From Bacteroidales bacterium (GTDB lineage Bacteria; Bacteroidota; Bacteroidia; Bacteroidales; WCHB1-69), in contig JAFPXF010000097.1 of the NCBI GenBank assembly GCA_017394765.1, positions 1 through 64,000 of the forward strand: a stretch of DNA of 64,000 nt. The letters run 5' to 3'. Shown here one piece after another: positions 54,421 through 63,172 of this stretch; position 1 is the stretch's first letter; every line of letters begins with the position of its first letter. The notes beneath the pieces were generated by a model. The model saw only the letters and a program-made list of their open reading frames with translations, did no database searches and was not told the DNA's origin. The position numbers were made by a program, and so were the translations under genes.

Positions 54421-55112
54421 GTTACAATTTGGGGCGTTATTGCCTTATCGATGTCAAGCAGGCGTACCGCAGAGGGATATTGTATGCGTTATTGTTGGCT
54501 TGCGTATTGTTTCAACTCTCCTGTCGTCAAGTTGACAAACAAGGGAACCTTCAGGTTTCGGTTGACACCCTTGCGACCGCACCAACAACTTGCGAACCCG
54601 TAAATGAAACCAATGTGGGTGAACCGAATATTGACATACCTTACTTGCTGCCTATTGACAGTCTGTGGAAGTATTACAGCCCCTCAATGACAACCTCCGG
54701 CAGATGCAACAGGCCTGAGATTTTTGATGATGACAGCAGCATGAATCTCTCTTATGGATTCTATGTTGTGCTGGATCATCGTTCGGGTTGTACTTCCAAT
54801 GTCGCGGATGTGATAGTTTCTTACCGTAAGAATACATTTTGGGGAAGTTCGGATACTACGCAAAAAATAAGGATTGTTCACGTCAAAGACAGGCAGTTTG
54901 CGCTGCCAATTGCCTCTTTTCATGTCGGGGAGCCAGTCCGGTGTATAAAAGACAAGCCAGTGTTAAAGAAAGGAAACTATTATTGCTACTCTGGTGAAGG
55001 ATGCTGCTATGTGGTCGAATCCCATTATGATACCATCCAGCAATTTTTTGTTTTTCCCTCCGAAATGATGAGTGACTGGAATCGTCTCCTAAAATATGTC
55101 GAATCCCATTAG
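54384..55112 (+). CDS. Lipoprotein with leader-derived N-terminus
   Basis: 242 residues from ATG 54384, the start within leader copy 4. The first 30 residues (MNHTTTYPLPTIRYNLGRYC onward) precede a lipoprotein signal (ILYALLLACVLFQLSC), an unusually long n-region that suggests the leader was joined to an existing gene. The mature part has a Cys-rich end (KGNYYCYSGEGCCYVVESHY). No family recognised. Confidence 0.55.
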   Translation: MNHTTTYPLPTIRYNLGRYCLIDVKQAYRRGILYALLLACVLFQLSCRQVDKQGNLQVSVDTLATAPTTCEPVNETNVGEPNIDIPYLLPIDSLWKYYSPSMTTSGRCNRPEIFDDDSSMNLSYGFYVVLDHRSGCTSNVADVIVSYRKNTFWGSSDTTQKIRIVHVKDRQFALPIASFHVGEPVRCIKDKPVLKKGNYYCYSGEGCCYVVESHYDTIQQFFVFPSEMMSDWNRLLKYVESH

Positions 55113-55130
55113 GTTTGTCCCAAGTTGTTC

Positions 55131-55160
55131 ATATTGTCGTCCGAAATTAGATAAAGAATG
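55131..55160 (+). repeat. Second leader type, copy 1
   Basis: ATTGTCGTCCGAAATTAGAT followed by AAAGAATGAA recurs at 57137-57164 before another small membrane gene. Confidence 0.55.
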
Positions 55161-55468
55161 AATGCTGTAATAAATTTATCTATCATCTTGGTTATTGTTG
55201 TTATGCAATTAGATAATCTGTTTGTATGTTATAAAGCAACAGATTTGATGCAAAACGAAAATCCTGATTTATATAAACACTATAAAGGCCCATATAGCTT
55301 GTTTAAGAAAAAACGCCTTGTACTAAATTCCATTTGGTTTACAAAAAAGATCGTGAGAAACTCTCATCCGAATGCAAAAGACTTTTTTTACGACAACGAA
55401 TAGATTATATAGGTTCTGCTTTTGCCGTTGTTATATGGATTATATTAATTTTGGTGATTAATTTTTAA
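55158..55468 (+). pseudogene. Small membrane protein with frameshift in a T7 run
   Basis: The ATG frame gives 81 residues (N-terminal helix NLSIILVIVVMQLDNLFVCY) and stops at 55403. Just before the stop is T7 at 55383-55389. One more T would continue the protein as LRQRIDYIGSAFAVVIWIIL and ILVINF up to a stop at 55466-55468, a convincing C-terminal membrane helix. The gene is either slippage-regulated, a fresh pseudogene or carries a sequencing error. Confidence 0.5.
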
Positions 55469-55493
55469 TTCAAGTTTCGAAATCTATTAAATA

Positions 55494-55739
55494 ATGAGCA
55501 AAAAGCGGAACAAGAGCGTCAAACCGAAACCACGTAGGAAGAAGTCATATGCACAGAAACATCCTCCGGCCCAAAAGGGATTGCCCCCAGTAAAGGTAGA
55601 GGGAAATGACGCGCCGAAATTATTAATAATAATCCTATTAATTATCGCCATTGTTGCCCTATTGCTTCGCTTGATTCTAGGCGGAGGCGGGCACACTTAT
55701 GATTATTATCCAGGAATGCCGTTTTGGTTGTCAAAATAA
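55494..55739 (+). CDS. Small basic single-pass membrane protein
   Basis: 81 residues: a very basic first half (MSKKRNKSVKPKPRRKKSYA) rich in Lys, Arg and Pro, then one membrane helix (LLIIILLIIAIVALLLRLIL) and a short tail ending PFWLSK. The topology would leave the basic part in the cytoplasm. No family recognised. Confidence 0.5.
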   Translation: MSKKRNKSVKPKPRRKKSYAQKHPPAQKGLPPVKVEGNDAPKLLIIILLIIAIVALLLRLILGGGGHTYDYYPGMPFWLSK

Positions 55740-55774
55740 TCAATTTTATGAGTCTCCACATTTAGAAAAAAACC

Positions 55775-55782
55775 TATCTTTG
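55775..55782 (+). promoter_or_regulatory. -7 element of the lipoprotein operon at 55.8 kb
   Basis: TATCTTTG followed by CGCA and an ATG at 55787. As the transcript should start near that ATG, the second ATG at 55820 is the more likely start. Confidence 0.55.
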
Positions 55783-55819
55783 CGCAATGAAAAGCGAATC
55801 CAAAAGTAGATACTTTCCA

Positions 55820-56518
55820 ATGCAAAATAAAACCAAGATATTATTCCTATTACTGTGCTCTGTTATGGTTTTGGCTGGTTGCCATTCCAAACAGCAGCCG
55901 AAACCGCAACAGTCGGATCTTGAGAGACTTCTGACCGACCTTGTGGAAAACAGGTATGCCTATTGCTACCAATTGACAGACAGCGACACAGTCGTTCGAT
56001 GTAAATATGCGGACGAAATCATGGAGAAATGCAACCAGTTGTTGGCCAGCAAAGAGCCGTATTGGAAAAGATGCTTGGAACTGCATTCTCTAATGAAAAG
56101 ATACGACATAGATGATTATTATGGAATTAATGAAGCGGATTTTGATTCGGAGGATTTCGCTTTGATGGTCAGGGTGGTGCAGCTATATGCTTTGGAGCAG
56201 GAAATCGAATCGTTTTACAATTCACATTATCAAGTAGAATTACTTGGGATTGAATACGCCGGTGATTTTTATGACAAGAATGGAAATCGGGTTGTCCGGC
56301 TGCTCCCGAATTATATCAGTCGGAATCCAGATTGTAATCCTGTATATTATGTAAACGGCGAAAAATTGTCCACGGATGGTACATACTGGTACTACACGCC
56401 ACACAACTCCGACTCAATCATCTCGTGTGACTTTGATGTGATGAGATGGGGACAACCATTCCACGGTAATTGTGGCACAAAGCTGTCGTTTAGCCGTAAA
56501 AACTCCATTGCGCAATGA
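55820..56518 (+). CDS. Lipoprotein of unknown function
   Basis: 232 residues from ATG 55820 (MQNKTKILFLLLCSVMVLAG, lipobox LAGC); an ATG at 55787 would add 11 residues. Mostly helical mature part (LERLLTDLVENRYAYCYQLT, ADEIMEKCNQLLASKEPYWK) with a strand-rich end. No family recognised. The next gene overlaps its stop (ATGA), so they form an operon. Confidence 0.55.
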   Translation: MQNKTKILFLLLCSVMVLAGCHSKQQPKPQQSDLERLLTDLVENRYAYCYQLTDSDTVVRCKYADEIMEKCNQLLASKEPYWKRCLELHSLMKRYDIDDYYGINEADFDSEDFALMVRVVQLYALEQEIESFYNSHYQVELLGIEYAGDFYDKNGNRVVRLLPNYISRNPDCNPVYYVNGEKLSTDGTYWYYTPHNSDSIISCDFDVMRWGQPFHGNCGTKLSFSRKNSIAQ

Positions 56519-57120
56519 AACGTGTCCCCAAAATTATTGTCCTGACATCTCTATTCGTCATAGGGTTCGTAGGTTTAGCCTATATGGGAATTATGGTGTA
56601 TATACACTATGACGTGTTCGGGAAAAGCCCTTCGTATGAGGACACGCGGCAAAATTTCATCAAGAATGAGCCATATTTTGAGAAAACAGAAGACTGCTTT
56701 CTGGAAATTGCCGACTGCTGCTTGCCGGATTCATTAAAAGGAACTCTTCTTTTCAGTATTCTCGAATCGAGTGACAAGTTTATGTTTCGTTTGTTCTTTT
56801 CTACAGAAAACGAGACGGAACTTGTATTCCCGATTAGGGATTCCAACATTGAAATAACCCAAGACCAAAAAGAACAATTACAATCCAGGGGAATTGATTA
56901 CAAGAAGGTACAAACATTATACTCGAATCTAAAAAAAACAAATTGTCGTGCAATCACAAAAGACGCTGGTAATTCAGATGTTCTGTTTTATATGACATTT
57001 AAGATACTTGATTATTGTGCAATTGATTACCTGTTTTACACTCAGCCTATTGAGGCGGATTCAATACGACCCGTCTCTAATTCACCGCTCGGTCGGCGAG
57101 TCACTATTTCTGTAGAATAA
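56515..57120 (+). CDS. Membrane-anchored protein of unknown function
   Basis: 201 residues: one N-terminal membrane helix (IIVLTSLFVIGFVGLAYMGI) and an extracytoplasmic domain with several Cys (DCFLEIADCCLPDSLKG) and strands (FSTENETELVFPIRDSNIEI). Overlaps the preceding lipoprotein gene by 4 bp. Single-anchor proteins of this size next to lipoproteins recur in the island; function unknown. Confidence 0.55.
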   Translation: MKRVPKIIVLTSLFVIGFVGLAYMGIMVYIHYDVFGKSPSYEDTRQNFIKNEPYFEKTEDCFLEIADCCLPDSLKGTLLFSILESSDKFMFRLFFSTENETELVFPIRDSNIEITQDQKEQLQSRGIDYKKVQTLYSNLKKTNCRAITKDAGNSDVLFYMTFKILDYCAIDYLFYTQPIEADSIRPVSNSPLGRRVTISVE

Positions 57121-57136
57121 TTAAATGTTATCCCCA

Positions 57137-57164
57137 TTGTCGTTATAAATAAGATAAAGAATGA
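57137..57164 (+). repeat. Second leader type, copy 2
   Basis: ATTGTCGTTATAAATAAGAT followed by AAAGAATG parallels 55131-55160. Its ATG opens a short frame that ends in ATGA at the start of the gene at 57175. Confidence 0.5.
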
Positions 57165-57174
57165 AAAGACAAAA

Positions 57175-57522
57175 ATGAAAGATCGAGTTTTTCTGCAAAT
57201 CCTGTCTTCTGTTGCGCTTGCCGTCTTAGTTTATATCCTCGGGGAATGGACGGCACGATGGTGTTTTGACGTGCATAAAATTGATTTGTCTTGGGAGATG
57301 ACTTTACGCTTTGCCCTATTCTTTTTTATCATTTTGGCCATAGCAATTGGTATGCTTTCTGTGAAACTTGAAAAATACAAGCTTCTTGTTCTGTCCATTT
57401 TATGTGTCATCATTCTTTTTTCTCTTGTAGGAACGTTTTCCATCAGGCCTTATAGGACACTGTTGCTCTGTCTTAGTGGCATCATAGGACTTGGCTTGCC
57501 AATCATTGTGCTGAAAAAATAA
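57175..57522 (+). CDS. Small four-helix membrane protein
   Basis: 115 residues with four membrane segments (FLQILSSVALAVLVYIL, LRFALFFFIILAIAIGML, LLVLSILCVIILFSLVG, LLLCLSGIIGLGLPIIVL). No family recognised. Eleven bases separate it from the OmpA-like gene, so cotranscription is likely. Confidence 0.55.
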   Translation: MKDRVFLQILSSVALAVLVYILGEWTARWCFDVHKIDLSWEMTLRFALFFFIILAIAIGMLSVKLEKYKLLVLSILCVIILFSLVGTFSIRPYRTLLLCLSGIIGLGLPIIVLKK

Positions 57523-57526
57523 ACAA

Positions 57527-57624
57527 CAATAAGATGAGCAAGAGTCAAAACAATAACATATTTGTGTGGATCGGGTTATGTATCTTGTTGATATTTCCAA
57601 ATATAGCAAGAACACAATCGGTTA
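57527..57624 (+). repeat. Inverted repeat arm B (signal-peptide segment)
   Basis: Partner of 53756-53859. Recombination between the arms would invert the 3.7 kb between them. Confidence 0.8.
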
Positions 57625-58280
57625 ATTTATATGTCACAGACTCTTTGACGGAAGAGATTGTTACCAGTTATAGTGTTTATATTGACGACTCCATTGTTTT
57701 CCCCTCTTTTGATGAAACCAATGTCGCACACTTCGTGTTGGACAAAGCCATAGACCACACATTCAGAATCAGAGTTCACAAATTCCACTATCATGACAGA
57801 ATCTTTGACTTAAAGGTGTCAAAATCCTTATCTGACACAACTATTCAAGTGAAGATGAACTACATTTTTTCAGAACCGCAGCTGCCAATGTTCTTTTTCG
57901 ATAGTGCCAGCATCGTTCCCGACACAAATTTCAACGCTATTTATACAGACCCGATCTTGTGGTTGGGATACATTCAGAAATCCAGAGATTATACCCTACA
58001 ACTGAATGCTTTTTGCCATTCAGAAGGCCAAACACTGTGCGAACAAAGAATAAATTGCGTGAAAAACATATTGGTACAATATGGTGTAGATTCGTCAAAG
58101 ATTGAGATCCTTATGCATCCTTTTGAACCTTATCAAATATTATACCCGGAGGAATTCGACCAATATTTTCATTTCAAGGACATTTTGGATGAGGAATTTA
58201 TACGTAATCTCCCCGATGATGAAAAAACCAAGGCGATGAAATACAACAGTCGCATAACGGTGACGGTTGCCAAAGATTAG
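57534..58280 (+). CDS. Secreted OmpA-like protein
   Basis: 248 residues; signal peptide MSKSQNNNIFVWIGLCILLI continuing PNIARTQ. A middle strand-rich domain (about 30-115, DSLTEEIVTSYSVYIDDSIV) is followed by a diverged OmpA-like domain: MFFFDSASIVPD, YTLQLNAFCHSEGQTLCEQR, INCVKNILVQYGVDSSKIEI and SRITVTVAKD. Likely periplasmic and peptidoglycan-associated. Twin N-terminus with 53298-53852; last gene of the island. Confidence 0.6.
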   Translation: MSKSQNNNIFVWIGLCILLIFPNIARTQSVNLYVTDSLTEEIVTSYSVYIDDSIVFPSFDETNVAHFVLDKAIDHTFRIRVHKFHYHDRIFDLKVSKSLSDTTIQVKMNYIFSEPQLPMFFFDSASIVPDTNFNAIYTDPILWLGYIQKSRDYTLQLNAFCHSEGQTLCEQRINCVKNILVQYGVDSSKIEILMHPFEPYQILYPEEFDQYFHFKDILDEEFIRNLPDDEKTKAMKYNSRITVTVAKD

Positions 58281-58556
58281 ACTGAATCAATTTGTTGTTC
58301 TCAAAAATACGTATTTTTGGAGAAACAGGCATAAAAGATTTTGGTATTTTTGGAGAAATTGGTATAAAGTCCCCAACGCCCCGACAAGGACACGGGTGAT
58401 TTGCTATTTACGAAAAAGGTCTATGGTCTTCGGTCTTTGGTCTTCATTCTAAGGTCAGCAGCATCTCGGAAGATGTCGGTGGCGTTGGAATAATATGACT
58501 CTTCTTAAGAGAGAGAATTTCATAACTTTGTAATTTTGCGCTTCCACAATTTTTAG
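58281..58556. repeat. Island end: direct repeats without a gene
   Basis: Two adjacent copies of GTATTTTTGGAGAAA, followed by variants of CAGGCATAAA and TTGGTATAAA, lie at about 58309-58370; a GGTCTT repeat lies near 58424-58444. An extra -7-like TAATTTTG lies at 58531-58538. No gene is supported here. Confidence 0.5.
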
Positions 58557-58564
58557 TACTTTTG
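58557..58564 (+). promoter_or_regulatory. -7 element of the SDR operon
   Basis: TACTTTTG followed by CGGCC, 45 nt before the SDR start. Confidence 0.6.
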
Positions 58565-58609
58565 CGGCCTTGCTTTAATTGTTGTATAACGTAAAGAAAC
58601 AAAATATAA

Positions 58610-59461
58610 ATGAATAAAATCGCACTTGTGACAGGGGCCGACGGCGGTATGGGGACCATCCATACCCGCACATTGGCGCAAGCTGGCTATGAAGTCATTA
58701 TGGCCTGCTACGACAAGGAAATCGCCAGACCTGTATGTGAAAAAATAGCGTCCGAAACCGGCGCCACATTGCATCTGATGCAGGTGGACCTGGGCAATTT
58801 ACAAGACATCATCCGCTTCGCCGACGAGGTGAAGGCGCAGTTCAGCCGGCTGGACATCCTGCTGAACAATGCCGGCGTACTCTGCCACGGCGCCAAGAAC
58901 AGCGTCAACGGCATCGAATACACCGCCGCCGTGAACTACCTGGGCCACTACACCCTCACCAACGCCCTGCTCCCCATTATGGGCCAGGGCACCCGCATCG
59001 TCAGTATGATCTCCATCGCCTACGTGGTGGGCAAAATACACGAGGACTTCCTGTCGGAGACCAACGACAAGAAGTTCAACCGCTTCACGACCTATGGCAA
59101 CTCCAAGCGCGCCCTGTGCCACTTCACGCTCGACGCGGCAGAGGCCTGGAAGGATCGCGGCATCTGCATCAATGTCGCCGACCCCGACATCGTGAGCACC
59201 GGCATCATCCGGCAAGGCAACATTGTGGTGGACAAGCTGTGCGACTGGTTTTTCCGCCCCATCATCAACACGCCGGAGCAGGGTGCCGCCACGATGCTGG
59301 CCGCCGCCCTTAACCCCGAGTTCGAGGGCGTGACCGGCTGCTATTTCAAGAAAAAGAAAATACGGAACCGCAAAAGGAGTTTCCACACCGATATGAAAGA
59401 GCGTGAACTGCTGCGGCGCATCACCCGCGAGGCGCTGCAACGCAACCATATAGAGCTATGA
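58610..59461 (+). CDS. Short-chain dehydrogenase/reductase
   Basis: 283 residues. Rossmann motif VTGADGGMGTIHTRTLA, NNAGVL, and active-site YGNSK (Tyr/Lys) identify an SDR of the retinol-dehydrogenase-like type; the expected Ser is in VSMISIA. The basic C-terminus (KKKKIRNRKRSFH) is unusual. Substrate unknown. It overlaps the LD-carboxypeptidase gene by 4 bp. Confidence 0.88.
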   Translation: MNKIALVTGADGGMGTIHTRTLAQAGYEVIMACYDKEIARPVCEKIASETGATLHLMQVDLGNLQDIIRFADEVKAQFSRLDILLNNAGVLCHGAKNSVNGIEYTAAVNYLGHYTLTNALLPIMGQGTRIVSMISIAYVVGKIHEDFLSETNDKKFNRFTTYGNSKRALCHFTLDAAEAWKDRGICINVADPDIVSTGIIRQGNIVVDKLCDWFFRPIINTPEQGAATMLAAALNPEFEGVTGCYFKKKKIRNRKRSFHTDMKERELLRRITREALQRNHIEL

Positions 59462-60357
59462 TAGTGCCTGAGTATCTTCGTCCTGGCGACACGGTGGCCA
59501 TCGCCGCCCCCGCGCGCAAGATCTCCCCCGAGGAGGTCGCCCCCGCCGTGCGCCTGCTGGAAAAGGCCGGCTTTAACGTTTTTTATGACGACCGGCTGTT
59601 CGCGCAAGAGCACCAGTTTGCGGGCAACGACTCCCTACGGGCCAGCTATATGCAGGAATTACTCGACAACCCCGACATCAAGGCCGTCTGGTGCGCCCGC
59701 GGCGGCTACGGCTCCGTGCGCATCATCGACCGCCTCGACTTCCGCCGCCTCCCTGACCATCCCAAATGGCTGTGCGGCTACAGCGACGTCACCGTCTTCC
59801 ACTCACACTTAAACCGACTGGGCGTGAGCACCCTGCACGCCACGATGCCGGTGAATGTGCACGACGGCGAGTTCCAAAACGCCGCCAACCAATCGCTGCT
59901 GGCCGCCCTCCAGGGCAAGCCCCTGCGCTATGAGATTCCCTCGCACCCCTTCAACCGCCCCGCCCCCGTGGAGGCCCCCGTGGTGGGCGGCAACATCTCG
60001 ATGCTCTACTCCCTGCTCGGCTCCCCTTCCGATCTCGACACCGAAGGCAAAATCCTCTTCCTCGAAGACCTTGACGAATATCTCTACCATATCGACCGGA
60101 TGATGGCCAACCTCGACCGAAACGGCAAACTGCGCCCCATTGCCGCCCTGCTCGTCGGGCACCTCAGCGAGATGCACGACAACACCATCCCCTTCGGCAA
60201 AAACGCCGAGGAGATTGTGGCCGAGTACGCCTACAAATACAACTTCCCCTGTTTCTTCAACTTCCCCGCCGGTCACCTGCCCGACAACCGGGCCATCCGT
60301 ATGGGGCAACCTATGCGCATCACCCCGTTCGCCAACCATATACAAACCGAAAACTAA
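59458..60357 (+). CDS. LD-carboxypeptidase (peptidase family S66)
   Basis: 299 residues. N-terminal LRPGDTVAIAAPARKISPEE, the nucleophile Ser109 in LCGYSDVT, the later Glu (LFLEDLDEYLYHIDRM) and His in FNFPAGHLPDN fit the S66 triad. Cytoplasmic enzyme of murein recycling that removes D-Ala from tetrapeptides. Translationally coupled to the SDR (ATGA). Confidence 0.92.
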   Translation: MIVPEYLRPGDTVAIAAPARKISPEEVAPAVRLLEKAGFNVFYDDRLFAQEHQFAGNDSLRASYMQELLDNPDIKAVWCARGGYGSVRIIDRLDFRRLPDHPKWLCGYSDVTVFHSHLNRLGVSTLHATMPVNVHDGEFQNAANQSLLAALQGKPLRYEIPSHPFNRPAPVEAPVVGGNISMLYSLLGSPSDLDTEGKILFLEDLDEYLYHIDRMMANLDRNGKLRPIAALLVGHLSEMHDNTIPFGKNAEEIVAEYAYKYNFPCFFNFPAGHLPDNRAIRMGQPMRITPFANHIQTEN

Positions 60358-60362
60358 CCGCA

Positions 60363-60941
60363 ATGAACATACATAAATGTCTGATGAGAATGTGCGGGTT
60401 CAAACCCGTGGGTATCTACCCCTTTGAAACCAAAAAGTGCGTCATCATTATGGCGCCACACACCTCTATCGTCGATTTCTTCTTAGGATTGATGATGATA
60501 CGCTATCTCAAACTCAAAATGGTGATGGTGATGAAAAAAGAATTCTTCGTCTTTCCCATCAAATACCCCTTGAAATGGATAGGTGTGGTGCCCGTTGACC
60601 GGCATCACTCGCGCCATTTCGCCGAGTTTGCCACCGACATCGTCAAAAGCCGCGACGAGGTGGCGCTCATCATCTGTCCGGAAGGCACGCGCACGTTGGT
60701 GAACCGCTGGAAAAAGGGCTTCTATCAGATTGCTATGGAGGCCAACGTGCCCATCGGGCTAAGCCACATCGACTTCCGCACCCGCACTTTAGGCGTGGGG
60801 CAGATGTTCTACCCCACCGGCGACTACGAAAAGGATATGGTGGAGATTGAGAAATACTACCACGGTATGCGGGGATATCGCAAAGGCCGTTTCAATTTGG
60901 AGAACGAACCCGTGACATCCCACGAGTGGGACAAGAACTAA
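60363..60941 (+). CDS. 1-acyl-glycerol-3-phosphate acyltransferase-like protein
   Basis: 192 residues with the PlsC motifs: HTSIVDF (HX4D, His33/Asp38), GVVPVDR and ICPEGTRTLVNRWKKGFYQI. Compact size without clear membrane helices besides the 45-60 region. Probably acylates lysophosphatidate or a related lipid; exact acceptor uncertain. Convergent with hutI with 4 bp overlap. Confidence 0.85.
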   Translation: MNIHKCLMRMCGFKPVGIYPFETKKCVIIMAPHTSIVDFFLGLMMIRYLKLKMVMVMKKEFFVFPIKYPLKWIGVVPVDRHHSRHFAEFATDIVKSRDEVALIICPEGTRTLVNRWKKGFYQIAMEANVPIGLSHIDFRTRTLGVGQMFYPTGDYEKDMVEIEKYYHGMRGYRKGRFNLENEPVTSHEWDKN

Positions 60942-62191
60942 CAGCGCTTGCCGTTCAGGAAATATTGTTCCACCTTGTTGCTTCCGAAAGCGTAATTCAT
61001 AAAATAGATAGTATTCATCGGCTTAGTGATGAAGAAGTTGGCGGTCTTGCCCTTGGTAATCGTGCCCAACTGCTCCTGCACGCCCATTGCGTAGGCTGTG
61101 TTGATGGTCGTGGCGTTGATCACCTCTTCGGGCAGCATCTTGTACATGATGGAGCCCATCGCCACCACCAGCTGCATATTGCCGGAAGGACAGGAACCCG
61201 GATTGAAGTCGGAGGCGAGTGCCACCGGCAGGCCGGCTTCCATCATCTTGCGGGCGGGTGCGCAAGGCATTCCTAAGAAGAAGGCCGCACCGGGCAGGAT
61301 GGTCGGCATCGTCTCGCTCCCCAAGAGGGCTGCAATCTCATCGTCACCGGTATATTCCACATGGTCCACCGACAGGGCGTTGTACTTGACACCCACCTGG
61401 ATGCCACCGGAAAGGGCCATCTCGTTGGCGTGGATCTTGGGCCGCAAGCCGTACTTGATGCCCTGCATCAGCATACGCTCGGTCTGCTCGCATGTAAAAA
61501 AGCCCTTGTCGCAGAACACATCGATGTAGTCGGCCAGCTCCTCGGCGGCCACCATCGGGATCATCTCATTGATAATCAAGTCCACATACTCGTCAGGGTT
61601 CTGCTTGTATTGCAACGGCACCGCGTGTGCCCCGAGGAAATTGGCCTTGATGGTGAGGGGCGACTCCTCGCGGAGGCGGCGGATGACGCGCAGCATCTTC
61701 AGCTCGTCCTCGGTGGAGAGGCCATAGCCGCTCTTGATCTCCACGGCACCGGTGCCGAAGGAGGCCATCTCCTCCAAACGGCCCCACGCCTGCTCGAACA
61801 ACTCCTCCTCGGAGGTCTCGTGCAAACGCTGTGCCGAGTTGAGGATGCCGCCGCCGCGCTTGGCTATCTCCTCGTAACTCAAGCCCTTGATCTTGTCGAT
61901 GTACTCCACCTCGCGACTGCCGGCATAGACAATGTGCGTGTGCGAGTCACAAAACGACGGGAAAACCATACGCCCTGTGGCGTCGATTTCCTCAATGTTC
62001 TCCTTGATACGCGACAATTTGGCCTCCGTCAGCTCCTCCATCGGACCAAAGTCCTTGATTTTGTCGCCCTCCGTAAGCAAAAAGGCGTTTTCAATGACGG
62101 GCAGCGTCTGCATATCCCTGCCGGCGCGCCACTTCACGGATTTTGTTTCCGCTTGAACCAATTGCTTGATGTTTTTTACTAATATTGCCAT
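60938..62191 (-). CDS. hutI: Imidazolonepropionase
   Basis: 417 residues, full length. Third step of histidine degradation, producing N-formimino-glutamate. Amidohydrolase zinc motif CDSHTHIVYAGSR, the GGGILNSAQRLHETSEEELF loop, KIHANEMALSGG and DFNPGSCPSGNM are typical. hutH, hutU and formiminotransferase are not in the window. It may be cotranscribed after lpxH-era (63-bp gap). Confidence 0.95.
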   Translation of the reverse strand: MAILVKNIKQLVQAETKSVKWRAGRDMQTLPVIENAFLLTEGDKIKDFGPMEELTEAKLSRIKENIEEIDATGRMVFPSFCDSHTHIVYAGSREVEYIDKIKGLSYEEIAKRGGGILNSAQRLHETSEEELFEQAWGRLEEMASFGTGAVEIKSGYGLSTEDELKMLRVIRRLREESPLTIKANFLGAHAVPLQYKQNPDEYVDLIINEMIPMVAAEELADYIDVFCDKGFFTCEQTERMLMQGIKYGLRPKIHANEMALSGGIQVGVKYNALSVDHVEYTGDDEIAALLGSETMPTILPGAAFFLGMPCAPARKMMEAGLPVALASDFNPGSCPSGNMQLVVAMGSIMYKMLPEEVINATTINTAYAMGVQEQLGTITKGKTANFFITKPMNTIYFMNYAFGSNKVEQYFLNGKRC

Positions 62192-62254
62192 TTATGAGGT
62201 TATTAAGCTTTAAACTATTAATTTATTTAATGTGAATCTTCAAGTCTTACGTCT

Positions 62255-63166
62255 CTAATCCCTCACATCATACCCAAACTTCTTCATCTGCAGCTCGCTG
62301 TTACGCCAGTCCTTGAGCACCTTGACGGAGAGGTCGAGATAGACGTGCTTTTGGAGAAACTCCTCGATAGAGGCACGGGCATCGGTGCCGAGTTTTTTGA
62401 TAGCAGAGCCCTTGCTGCCGATGATGATGGCCTTCTGGGTGGTGCGTTCCACATAGAGGGTCGCACCGATGCGCACAATGTCGTCCTCTTCCTTGTAACT
62501 GTCCACCACCACCTCCACGCTGTAGGGAATCTCCTTCTTGTATTGCAACAAAATCTGCTCACGAATCAATTCGGAAACGAAAAAGCGCATGGGACGATCA
62601 GTGAGGGCATCTTTCGGGAAATAGGGCGGATTGAGGGGCAGCAGGGCAACAATGCGGTCGCGCAGCTCATCAATGTGAAGCCCTTTGAGGGCAGAGATGG
62701 CAAAAACGTCCGCATCGGGAAAGACCGCCTTCCAATAGGTGCGTGCCTCCTCGGCCTGCGCCTCATCATATTTATCTATCTTGTTAATGATCAGAATAAT
62801 AGGAATCCCTGTTTTTTTTATATTCTCCACCAGTTCCTCATTATAGCGAGTCTCCCCGCATTCGATAAGATAAAGGATGATGTCAGCATCTTGAAGGGAG
62901 TCGGTAACGAAGCGCATCATCATTTTCTGCATCATGTAGGCAGGATCGAGCACGCCGGGAAGATCGGAATAGACGATTTGGAAGTCGTCGCCGTTGACGA
63001 TACCCTTGATGCGGTGTCGTGTGGTTTGCGCCTTGGAGGTCATGATGGAGATCTTTTCGCCGACCAACTGGTTCATGAGCGTGCTCTTACCCACGTTGGG
63101 GTTGCCGATGATGTTGACAAAACCGGAGCGATGTTGTTCAATGTTTTCTATTATGGGAGCAGTCAT
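62255..63166 (-). CDS. era: GTPase Era
   Basis: 303 residues. G1 GNPNVGKSTLMN, G3 DLPGV, G4 NKID and the C-terminal KH domain (GSAIKKLGTDARASIEEFLQ, YLDLSVKVLKDWR). It binds the 3' end of 16S rRNA during 30S maturation. It begins 6 bp after the LpxH-like gene. Confidence 0.97.
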   Translation of the reverse strand: MTAPIIENIEQHRSGFVNIIGNPNVGKSTLMNQLVGEKISIMTSKAQTTRHRIKGIVNGDDFQIVYSDLPGVLDPAYMMQKMMMRFVTDSLQDADIILYLIECGETRYNEELVENIKKTGIPIILIINKIDKYDEAQAEEARTYWKAVFPDADVFAISALKGLHIDELRDRIVALLPLNPPYFPKDALTDRPMRFFVSELIREQILLQYKKEIPYSVEVVVDSYKEEDDIVRIGATLYVERTTQKAIIIGSKGSAIKKLGTDARASIEEFLQKHVYLDLSVKVLKDWRNSELQMKKFGYDVRD

Positions 63167-63172
63167 ATTTTT

